Shown here: positions 34,180 through 41,613 of the stretch, piece by piece
How positions within the stretch are numbered: position 1 is the first letter of the stretch
Layout of the letters: every line of letters starts with the position of its first letter
Assembly (NCBI RefSeq): GCF_038446665.1
Contig: NZ_CP151802.1
Location: 558,001-622,000, forward strand
DNA: 64,000 bases
Reading direction: 5' to 3'
Source: Lysobacter sp. FW306-1B-D06B
Lineage (GTDB): Bacteria; Pseudomonadota; Gammaproteobacteria; Xanthomonadales; Xanthomonadaceae
Translations under genes and position numbers: made by a program
Notes under the pieces: generated by a model
Seen by the model: only the letters and a program-made list of their open reading frames with translations
Told to the model about the DNA's origin: nothing
Database searches by the model: none

Positions 34180-34823
34180 GCGGCGTCCCCGGCGCGTGCG
34201 CGCAGGCGCGTCACGCGTGCGGCCAGGCGCTCGACGTCGTCGCGCAGCGTGTCGACGTCGTCGTGGAAGGCGTTGAGTTCCTCGCGCGGCACGACGTCGC
34301 GCGATTCCTCGGTGACGAACTCGGCGGCGTTCACCGCGAACGCGCCCGCCGCGCCGCGTGCATGACGCAGCCCGGCGGCCACCGCATTGGCGACCTGCAC
34401 GCCGGCGATCTCGCCGAACACGCGAACGAACGGTTGCTGCCAGTCCGGATCGAACCTTTCGGCCAGCTTCTGCAGGCGACGCGCGAGATCGGCGTCGCCC
34501 TCGATACGGAGTTTGCCAACGGGCGGCGCGTCGTCATTGCGCAGGAACGGCAGCTGCGAGAGCAGCCCGCCCAGCGTGGCGCGCACCGACAGATCCGCCT
34601 CTTCGTCCTGCACCGGGCCGACTTCGAGCCGTTCGCCCGCCACGCGCACCTGCAACGCCAGCGCCGGCGCGGACAGGCGCAGCACGACGCGGCGGCCATC
34701 GAGGGCGCGCAAGCTGTCGCGGGTGTCGGGATCCAGCGCGAGGGCGCGGTTGAGGGCGGTTTCCAGGGCGCGCCCGGCCAACGGCTTGAGTGAGGCCAGT
34801 GGCGAGGAGGTCGGGTCGGTCAT
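34176..34823 (-). CDS. ubiJ: ubiquinone biosynthesis accessory factor UbiJ (SCP2 domain)
   Basis: 215 residues from ATG 34823. An SCP2-like lipid-binding domain fills the N-terminal ~110 residues ('[20 protein letters not shown]', '[20 protein letters not shown]'). The C-terminal end is a coiled coil ('[20 protein letters not shown]'). UbiJ binds quinone intermediates in the Ubi complex. ATGA overlap with ubiB shows translational coupling. ubiE, often upstream, is not present here. Confidence 0.9.
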   Translation of the reverse strand: MTDPTSSPLASLKPLAGRALETALNRALALDPDTRDSLRALDGRRVVLRLSAPALALQVRVAGERLEVGPVQDEEADLSVRATLGGLLSQLPFLRNDDAPPVGKLRIEGDADLARRLQKLAERFDPDWQQPFVRVFGEIAGVQVANAVAAGLRHARGAAGAFAVNAAEFVTEESRDVVPREELNAFHDDVDTLRDDVERLAARVTRLRARAGDAA

Positions 34824-34923
34824 GCGGTCATTGTAGCCGCGACCCGCCCGCCTTCCCGGCGGGAGACTCTCGCGCCGGACGGCCCGGGGGGTGGGGCCGT
34901 CCGACGCGGGCAAAGCCAGTTCG

Positions 34924-35082
34924 TCAGACGCGGCGGCCGCGCAGCATCGAGATGACCGCCAGGACCAGGAAGACGACGAACAGGATCCAGGCGATGTTGG
35001 TGGCCGCGCCGGCGATGCCACTGAAGCCGAGCACGGCGGCGATGATCGCGATGACGAAGAAGATGACGGCGTAGCTGAGCAT
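34924..35082 (-). CDS. DUF1328 small membrane protein (YtjA-like)
   Basis: 52 residues, '[20 protein letters not shown]', then '[20 protein letters not shown]' and '[12 protein letters not shown]'. Two helices separated by a Gly-Ala turn are the hallmark of DUF1328. Inner membrane, function unknown, often stress-induced in relatives. Lies upstream of ubiJ on the same strand with a 100-base gap. Confidence 0.9.
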   Translation of the reverse strand: MLSYAVIFFVIAIIAAVLGFSGIAGAATNIAWILFVVFLVLAVISMLRGRRV

Positions 35083-35170
35083 CGATGTACTCCGGGCGCG
35101 GTGCGCCTGACTGGGTGCGATCGATGCTAGGCACGACCCGGTCGTCGAAGGGTGACGATCCGCGCGCGAC

Positions 35171-36166
35171 TCACCCGCCCGTGCAGGCCGCCTTCAGTCG
35201 GGTGAGACCCTCGTGAATGCTCACGCTCGGCACATAGCCGAAATCGTGCCGCGCCGGCGCCATGTCGTACCAGTGCGTGGTGCTGAGCTGCTCGGCGAGG
35301 AAGCGCGTCATCGGCGGCTCGCCCTTGAGCGGCAGCGCGTGCCACAGGCCCTCGCAGGCGACGCCCACCGCGTACGCCACGCCGAACGGAATCGTCTTCG
35401 TCACCTGCGGCGCACCGGCGGCGGCGAGCAGGCCGTTGACGATCTCGCGCACGGTGCGCGGCTCGCCATTGCTGATGAAGTACGCGCGGCCCGCGCAGGC
35501 CGCGCCGACGGCGAGGTGTTCGCAGGCATCGAAGTGCGCCTGCGCGGCGTTGTCGACGTAGGTGGTGTCGATGCGATTGTTGCCGTCGCCGACGAAACGC
35601 AGGCGCCCGGCCTTCGCGCGTTCGACCAGACGCGGCAGCAGCTGGTTGTCGCCCACGCCCCAGATCAGGCGCGGGCGCAGCGCGACGGTGGCGAGCGTTG
35701 CGTCGTTCGCGGACAGCACGAGCTTCTCGGCGACCTGCTTGGTCGCCGCGTACGGCGCCTTGAGGTGGTCGCCATAGGGCACGGTCTCGGCGGTGCCGCC
35801 TTCGACCGGATGCGTCTTGCGGTGCGTGACGCTGGGCGTGGACGTGTAGACGAGGCGGTCGATGCCGTGCGCGCGGCAGGCGTCGATGACGTTCTGCGTG
35901 CCGACGACGTTGGCGAGGTGGTAGCTCTCGTAGCTGCCCCAGGCGCCGGCCTTGGCGGCGTTGTGGAAGATCGCCTCGCAGCCTGCGGCGGCGGCGATCA
36001 CCGCGTCGCGCTGCGCGAGGTCGCCCTGCACCTGCGCCACGCCGAGGCGGTCGAGCGCGTCGTAGCGGCCGCGGTTGAAGCTGACGACCTCGTGGCCGCG
36101 CTCACGCAGTCCGCGGCACAACGCCTGCCCGAGGAAGCCACCACCGCCGGTCACCAGGATCTTCAT
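35171..36166 (-). CDS. oleD: OleD-like NAD(P)-dependent 2-alkyl-3-ketoacid reductase
   Basis: 331 residues from ATG 36166. Rossmann start '[20 protein letters not shown]' (GxxGFLG), catalytic 'YTSTPSVTH' and '[16 protein letters not shown]' (YxxxK). Extended SDR of the 3-beta-hydroxysteroid-dehydrogenase type. In the olefin pathway OleD reduces the beta-keto acid made by OleA to a beta-hydroxy acid. The presence of oleC, oleB and oleA upstream on the same strand supports this assignment. Confidence 0.88.
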   Translation of the reverse strand: MKILVTGGGGFLGQALCRGLRERGHEVVSFNRGRYDALDRLGVAQVQGDLAQRDAVIAAAAGCEAIFHNAAKAGAWGSYESYHLANVVGTQNVIDACRAHGIDRLVYTSTPSVTHRKTHPVEGGTAETVPYGDHLKAPYAATKQVAEKLVLSANDATLATVALRPRLIWGVGDNQLLPRLVERAKAGRLRFVGDGNNRIDTTYVDNAAQAHFDACEHLAVGAACAGRAYFISNGEPRTVREIVNGLLAAAGAPQVTKTIPFGVAYAVGVACEGLWHALPLKGEPPMTRFLAEQLSTTHWYDMAPARHDFGYVPSVSIHEGLTRLKAACTGG

Positions 36167-36440
36167 CGCGCGCCCCTTTCTGCAAAGGCGACACGATAGC
36201 GGGGAGGTGTGTGGGCTTCAAAGCTGCGGGCTATTCGTTCTCCCGGAGCCAGACGCCGTTTCCTGCTCCGATGATGCCCCCCTTCTCCCCTCGTGGGAGA
36301 AGGTGCCCCCGAAGGGGTGGAAGAGGGGGCGCGCGCAGCGCGTGCTTCAACGCCCCTACCCCTCTCCATGGCCGCCTTCGGCCGCCTGTCGCTCTCAGCC
36401 CTGCGCTCCCTTCGGTCGCCTCAAGGGGAGAGGGACGACG
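36167..36440. repeat. repeat-rich spacer between oleC and oleD
   Basis: 274 bases with several hairpin-like modules: CTTCTCCCCTCGTGGGAGAAG near 36288, CCCCCGAAGGGG near 36307, and GGCCGCCTTCGGCCGCC near 36370. No gene seen. It may separate oleC and oleD expression. Confidence 0.6.
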
Positions 36441-38099
36441 TCATGCACCGCTGATGCGGCCGGCGACCCACACCGCCAACTTCTCCCGCCCAATCTTGGC
36501 GTTGTGGCGGATGTCGACCGGGAATTTCGGGTGGACGAGGAACGTGTCGATGCGCGCGGCGTGGGCGCGTGGCGCGCCGATCGCACGCAGTTCGCGCTCG
36601 ATGCGCTGCCATTGCCGCGCGTCCACGCCCGGCGCCAGTTCCACGCACAGCACCGGCCGCTGCGCGCCGATCGCGCCGACGCCGACCAGCGCGGTTCGCC
36701 GGACATCACGATGCGTGTTGAACACCGGCTCCACCTGCTCGGTGTACAGCGGCCCGTCGGCAGTTTCCACGCGGTGCGACTTGCGCCCGCAGAACCACAG
36801 GCGCCCTTCCGCGTCGAGATAACCGACATCGCCCATGCGATGCACGATGCGCTCGCTGCCGTCGGGAAGGCGTTCGCCGATCTTCGCCAGCTTCGTCTGC
36901 GCGTCGCGGTTGAAGTAGGTATCGGTGACGGTGGGACCGGCGACGGTGATCTCGCCGACCACGCCTTCTTCAACGGGCTGCGTGTCGTCCCACTGCGCGA
37001 TCGGCGCATCGGTGATGGCGATGATGCGCACTTCGTTCGGCGCGACCGCGCGGCCCACGCAGGTGCCGGCGCCGGATTCGGTGGCCTCGCGCGTGGACTG
37101 GAGTTCGCGGCTTTCGATCACCGCCACCGGCAGGCATTCGGTCGCACCATAGGGCGTCCAGAAGCCGGCATCGTCGGGCAGCAGTTCGCGCATTTTCGCC
37201 ACGACGTCCGCCGGCACGGGCGCGCCCGCGGAGGTCACGCGCTTCACCGTCGGCAGCTTCGCTCCGAAGTTCGCCAGCACCGCCATCAACGCGGGCGAGC
37301 CGAACAACTGGTCCACGCCGAAGCGTGCGATCGCGTCGTGCAGCTTGCGCGGATCGGCGAGCGCCGGCTTGGTCGGATCCATGTCGGGGATGATCGAAGT
37401 CAGGCCGAGCGCGGGGTCGAACAGCGCGAACGGCGGGAACGTCGGCAGGTCCACGCCGCCGGACTGGATGCCCAGCGCGTCGCGCAGCATCGCGATCTGC
37501 GCGACGAAATGGCGATGGCGATACACCACGCCCTTGGGCACGCCGGTGGAGCCGCTGGTGAACAGGATCGCCGCGACGTCGTCGGGTTGCGTGTCGGCGA
37601 GTTGCGCGCCTGCGTTCGCGCCTTCGCGCTCGACCTGCGCCAGCGTCGCGTCGGACAGCCACGCGCGCGCGCCGGTGGTGATGCGGATTCGCGCCGACGG
37701 CGCCCAGCGCAGCACGGTGCGCGCCACGTGCGCCAGCGGAATGCCGATGAACGCTGCCGGCTGTGCTTCGTCCAGGCATTGCTTCAGCGCGCGCTTGTCG
37801 ATGCCCGGATCGACCAGCACCGGCACGGCGCCGGCCTTGAACAGCGCGAACATCAGCAGGAAGAACTCCGGCGACGGGCGCACCATCACCACCGTGCGCG
37901 TGCCGCGCACGATCCCGCGCCGCGCCAGGCCGGCGGCGATGGCGTCGCTGCGGGCGTCCAGGTCGCGGTAGGTCAGGGTGAGGTCGAAGCGCGCCAGGCC
38001 GTCCGGCCCGCGCGTGCCGGGGCAGCGCATGGCGATGCGGTCGGGGAAGCGGGCGGCCAGTTCAGGCAGGTTGGCGGCGATGTTGCACACGTCGGTCAT
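36441..38099 (-). CDS. oleC: OleC-like beta-lactone synthetase (AMP-forming)
   Basis: 552 residues from ATG 38099 (MTDVCNIAANLPELAARFPD). ANL-superfamily enzyme: P-loop 'AILFTSGSTGVPKGVVYRH', 'FWTPYGATECLPVAVIES', hinge region 'HRMGDVGYLDAEGRLWFCGR' and the C-terminal Lys in 'HNAKIGREKLAVWV'. OleC uses ATP to turn the beta-hydroxy acid from OleD into a beta-lactone. Acyl-CoA ligases look alike in sequence, but the oleA/B/D neighbours settle the role. Confidence 0.9.
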   Translation of the reverse strand: MTDVCNIAANLPELAARFPDRIAMRCPGTRGPDGLARFDLTLTYRDLDARSDAIAAGLARRGIVRGTRTVVMVRPSPEFFLLMFALFKAGAVPVLVDPGIDKRALKQCLDEAQPAAFIGIPLAHVARTVLRWAPSARIRITTGARAWLSDATLAQVEREGANAGAQLADTQPDDVAAILFTSGSTGVPKGVVYRHRHFVAQIAMLRDALGIQSGGVDLPTFPPFALFDPALGLTSIIPDMDPTKPALADPRKLHDAIARFGVDQLFGSPALMAVLANFGAKLPTVKRVTSAGAPVPADVVAKMRELLPDDAGFWTPYGATECLPVAVIESRELQSTREATESGAGTCVGRAVAPNEVRIIAITDAPIAQWDDTQPVEEGVVGEITVAGPTVTDTYFNRDAQTKLAKIGERLPDGSERIVHRMGDVGYLDAEGRLWFCGRKSHRVETADGPLYTEQVEPVFNTHRDVRRTALVGVGAIGAQRPVLCVELAPGVDARQWQRIERELRAIGAPRAHAARIDTFLVHPKFPVDIRHNAKIGREKLAVWVAGRISGA

Positions 38100-38201
38100 G
38101 GATTCATTTTCGCCTGAACCGCGCGGCCCTTGCGCATGGCGCGGGAAGTCTCAAAATTCCGCACCCGGCCGAGCGATTCCGGACCCGCGACGGTCCAACC
38201 C

Positions 38202-38585
38202 ATGCAACACCCCTGTCTGACCTGCGGCGCCTGCTGCGCCTACTTCCGAGTGAGCTTCCACTGGTCCGAGGCCGACCCGGCCCTGGGCGGCGTGGTGCCG
38301 TTCGAACTCACGCAGCCGCTGCGCACGCACGAGCGCGTGATGAAGGGCACCTCGCAGCCGAACCCACGCTGCATCGCACTGGACGCCGACATCGGCCGCT
38401 ACAGCCGCTGCACCATCCACGACCGGCGCCCGTCGGTGTGCGCGCTGGTGCCGGCGTCGTGGGAGTTCGGCGCGGCGAGCCCGCAATGCGACAAGTCGCG
38501 CCTAGCCCACGGGCTGCCGGTGCTGACGCCGCAGGACTGGGTCGGCGTGAGCGAGGACGAGAAGAATCCGTTGCCGGAGGGTTGA
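38202..38585 (+). CDS. YkgJ-family cysteine-cluster protein
   Basis: 127 residues from ATG 38202 (MQHPCLTCGACCAYFRVSFH). Cys positions 'CLTCGACC', 'PRCIALD', 'RCTIHDRRPSVCALVPASW' and 'QCDKS' are those of the YkgJ (UPF0153-type) zinc- or iron-binding proteins. Function unknown. It sits on the opposite strand between oleC and oleB, dividing the olefin genes into two transcription units. Confidence 0.88.
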   Translation: MQHPCLTCGACCAYFRVSFHWSEADPALGGVVPFELTQPLRTHERVMKGTSQPNPRCIALDADIGRYSRCTIHDRRPSVCALVPASWEFGAASPQCDKSRLAHGLPVLTPQDWVGVSEDEKNPLPEG

Positions 38586-38840
38586 GGGCGCTTTAGCCCC
38601 TCTACTTCGGTGGCTTTAGCCCCTCTCCCTCCGGGAGAGGAGGTGGGGTGAGGGTCGGGGCGAGCGAGCACGCTTGTTCCAGCTTTCGCTGGAATGACGA
38701 GAGAGGGCGGCGGGCGTGACAGCCTGGGTCCCGGCCTTCGCCGGGATGACGGCTTCGGTGGGGCCTGCTTCGGCGATGCGCACTCCGCTTCGGGCACGCC
38801 GCGCCGTGGCAACGCATCGGCGCTCGCCGACGCCGCCTTG
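38586..38840. repeat. palindromic repeats between the YkgJ-like gene and oleB
   Basis: Three modules: CCCCTCTCCCTCCGGGAGAG G near 38615, TTCCAGCTTTCGCTGGAA at 38677-38694, and GTCCCGGCCTTCGCCGGGAT GAC at 38728-38750. The last two are also found at 45944-46101. No gene. Confidence 0.7.
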
Positions 38841-39740
38841 CTACAGCGGATTGCCGTCCAGGAACGCCCGCATCTTCGGCACCAGCTCCTCGCCCTTGTC
38901 TTCCATCACGTAATGGCCCGCGTCCTCGAACGCGTGCACCGTCGCCTGCGGCAGCGCGTCGGTGAAGCCCTTGAGGAAGTGGTGGTCGAAGACGAAATCG
39001 CGCAGACCCCAGGCGATGAACGCCGGGCGGTCGGCGTACTCGGGCAGCTTGCGGCCCATCGCCTGCACCAACGGCCAGGCGGCGTCGCCTTCGCCCAGCG
39101 GGATGTCCTGCACGAAGCGCGAGGTCGCGACGCGGTTCGCCCAGGTGTCGTACGGGCCGACGTAGGCGCGGCGCACGTCGGCCGGCATCTTCTTCTCCAC
39201 GCCGACGAACGAGGCGATGGAGGAGAACGCATTGAAGCCGCGGATCAGCAACGTGCCCAGCGCAAGATCGCGACCCAGCACCAGCGATTTCGGCAGCGGC
39301 TTGCTCGCCGGCAGCGGGAACGAGCCGGTGTTGGTGACGATGAGCCGGCGGATGCGCGCGGAATGCTTCAAACCCCAGCCGAAACCGATGCCGCCGCCCC
39401 AGTCGTGCACGGCGAGCGTGACATCGCCGGTGATGCCCAGGTGGTCGAGCAGCGTTTCGACATCGTCGATGCGCGATTGCAGCGTGTAGCGGTAACGGTC
39501 GTCGCCGGGCTTGTCCGACAGGCCCATGCCGACGTGGTCGGGCACGATGCAGCGGTAGCGATCGCGCAGGCCGAGCACGAGCTTGCGCCAGTAGAAGCTC
39601 CACGACGGATTGCCGTGCAGCATCACCACGACCTCGCCGTCGCGCGGGCCTTCGTCGAGGAAGCTCATCGCGATGCCCGGGCGGACATCGAAACGGTTCG
39701 GCGTGAACGGATAGTCGGGAAGCGGCAGGCGGATCGTCAT
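38841..39740 (-). CDS. oleB: OleB-like beta-lactone decarboxylase (alpha/beta hydrolase)
   Basis: 299 residues from ATG 39740. Haloalkane-dehalogenase-like fold with 'VVMLHGNPSWSFYWRKLVLG' (oxyanion region), nucleophile Asp 113 in 'LAVHDWGGGIGFGWG', and the C-terminal His in 'FEDAGHYVMED'. OleB removes CO2 from the beta-lactone made by OleC, giving a long-chain cis-olefin. It is 73 bases downstream of oleA and likely co-transcribed. Confidence 0.9.
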   Translation of the reverse strand: MTIRLPLPDYPFTPNRFDVRPGIAMSFLDEGPRDGEVVVMLHGNPSWSFYWRKLVLGLRDRYRCIVPDHVGMGLSDKPGDDRYRYTLQSRIDDVETLLDHLGITGDVTLAVHDWGGGIGFGWGLKHSARIRRLIVTNTGSFPLPASKPLPKSLVLGRDLALGTLLIRGFNAFSSIASFVGVEKKMPADVRRAYVGPYDTWANRVATSRFVQDIPLGEGDAAWPLVQAMGRKLPEYADRPAFIAWGLRDFVFDHHFLKGFTDALPQATVHAFEDAGHYVMEDKGEELVPKMRAFLDGNPL

Positions 39741-39813
39741 CGTGTTCGCGAATTCGTGCGGGCAAGAAAAACCCGGCGCGCGGCCGGGTTCTTCGGTGGT
39801 GCGAAGGCGTCGC

Positions 39814-40836
39814 TTACCAGACCACTTCGGCCATCGAGCAGTTCAGGCCCGAGCCGATGCCCAGCAGCGCAACGCGCGTGCCCTTCTTCAGGCGGCCGCC
39901 GTCGCGCAGCTTGCTCAGCACGATCGGCACCGAGGCCGGGCCGATGTTGCCGTGCTCGCCGAAGATGGTCAGCACCTTCTTCGGGTCGATGCGGAACGCC
40001 TTGAGGAAGGCCTTGGTGTGCGCCTTGCTGACCTGGTGGATGACGAACTCGTCGAGCTCCTCCACCACCCAGCCCAGCGCGGCGCGCGCGGCGGTAAAGG
40101 TCTTCTGGCCGAGCTTGAGCCCTTCGATCATCAGCATGCGGCCGTCGGCGATCATGCGGTCGTGCACGAGGTCGCCGCGGCACAGCTGGTTCCACTCGGT
40201 GGCCGAGCGGGTGACGCTGCCGCGGTAACGCGGCGCACCCGGCGCCAGCTCGCTGCGCGCCAGCACCATCGCGGCGGCGCCGCTGCCCAGCGTGAGCGTG
40301 GCCATCTCGTCGCGGAACTGCTCTTCGGTGACGTCGTCGCGGCTGAGGCGATCGAGCGTCTTCTCGTACGCCAGGTCGGCGGTCTCGCCGTTGACGACCA
40401 GGGCGTAGTCGATCTCACCGCGCTCGATCATGCGGCTGGCGATGTCCATGCCGTTGAGGAACGCCAGGCACGCGTTGGCGACGTCGAAGTTCTGGCAGGT
40501 GTCGGGCAGGCGCAGATTGCCGGACACGATGGAGGCCGTGGACGGCTCCAGGTAGTCGCGGCTGACCGAGGTGTTGACCAGCAGGCCGACGCGGTCGGCG
40601 TCGATGCCGGCATCGGCCAGCGCCTTGACGCCGGCGAGCGTGGCGGCGTCGGAGGCTTTGACCTCGCCGTCCCACAGGCGGCGTTCGCGAACGCCGGCGA
40701 CTTCCTCAAGCACGTTGTACTTGATGCCGAGGCGGTCGAGCGTGGGCCTGAGACGGGCGTGGATTTCGTCCGAGGTCAGCCGGCGGGGTGCATCGATGTG
40801 AGCAAGACCGGCGATGGCAACGTGCTGGAACAACAT
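39814..40836 (-). CDS. oleA: OleA-like thiolase, head-to-head Claisen condensation
   Basis: 340 residues from ATG 40836 (MLFQHVAIAGLAHIDAPRRL). Thiolase fold with nucleophile Cys 123 in 'FDVANACLAFLNGMDIA', the activating Glu 97 in 'SRDYLEPSTAS', His in 'FVIHQVSKAH' and Asn in 'FGEHGNIGPASVPI'. The Glu is characteristic of OleA as opposed to FabH. OleA joins two fatty acyl-CoAs to a beta-keto acid, the first step of long-chain olefin synthesis. First gene of the ole set. Confidence 0.93.
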   Translation of the reverse strand: MLFQHVAIAGLAHIDAPRRLTSDEIHARLRPTLDRLGIKYNVLEEVAGVRERRLWDGEVKASDAATLAGVKALADAGIDADRVGLLVNTSVSRDYLEPSTASIVSGNLRLPDTCQNFDVANACLAFLNGMDIASRMIERGEIDYALVVNGETADLAYEKTLDRLSRDDVTEEQFRDEMATLTLGSGAAAMVLARSELAPGAPRYRGSVTRSATEWNQLCRGDLVHDRMIADGRMLMIEGLKLGQKTFTAARAALGWVVEELDEFVIHQVSKAHTKAFLKAFRIDPKKVLTIFGEHGNIGPASVPIVLSKLRDGGRLKKGTRVALLGIGSGLNCSMAEVVW

Positions 40837-41038
40837 GGGCGGCTGACCGGAAACGGAAAAGAACACGCCATGTTAACGCTTAATCTGGCCCGCCAGCCAT
40901 TCGGTGCCGAATGGTGGGGCGGATCGGCCGACGGGCGGCGTGGCGGGGTTCAGCGCTGTGACGAGGCGGTAGACGGAAACCTCCCCTCGGCACCCATCTC
41001 CTACATAAGAAGACGGGCGCATCCGACGCGTGCGCCGG

Positions 41039-41431
41039 TCAGCCGCCGATGGGGTAGGTCTGCGCGCTGCCGGTCGCCTTCGGTGCCGCCGGGAGCGACG
41101 CACCGCGACCCGCACCGCAGCGCCAGGCCGCGAAACGCTGGGAACCGTTGAGCGGCGCGCCCATCGGCTGCACGGTATCGGCCTGCAGGCCTTGGGCCTC
41201 GTTGCGGGCCATGGTCTCCAGCTCCTCGCGCACGCGCAGGTCGTTGCGCTCGTAGAAGGCGACCTTGTTCTTGACCGTGACCTCGACCTCGCCGCGCTTC
41301 TCGCAGCCGGCCGGCGGGCCGCTGCCGTCGATCACGCGCACCGAGGACGCGCCGGGCGCCATGTCCACCCAGGTGCAGCCGCCGGCGACCAGCGCCGAAA
41401 CCAGGACCATCCCCCACATCGACTTACGCAT
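41039..41431 (-). CDS. DUF4156-like lipoprotein
   Basis: 130 residues from ATG 41431. Lipoprotein signal 'MVLVSALVAGGC' with Cys 19. The mature part 'PAGCEKRGEVEVTVKNKVAF' and 'LETMARNEAQGLQADTVQPM' fits DUF4156, small envelope lipoproteins of unknown role. The frame is open upstream but the lipobox fixes the start. Confidence 0.85.
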   Translation of the reverse strand: MRKSMWGMVLVSALVAGGCTWVDMAPGASSVRVIDGSGPPAGCEKRGEVEVTVKNKVAFYERNDLRVREELETMARNEAQGLQADTVQPMGAPLNGSQRFAAWRCGAGRGASLPAAPKATGSAQTYPIGG

Positions 41432-41613
41432 CGTTACCCCGTGATTCGTGCGGCGCGGACGCCGCGCAGCAAACATGAATAGGAACGGGCGCGATTGTCG
41501 CCGCACCGAGGCAGGTTGTGAACGCCAACCCGTGAACCGCGACTGAGGCCACCGTCGCGGTTTGCGGTTCCGGGCCGATAGCCCCCGGCAAACGGCCGGG
41601 GAGCTGTGCCGGA

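Noticed and set aside
36075..38117. A 680-codon + strand frame over oleC
   Set aside because: Antisense of oleC; no family or start site.
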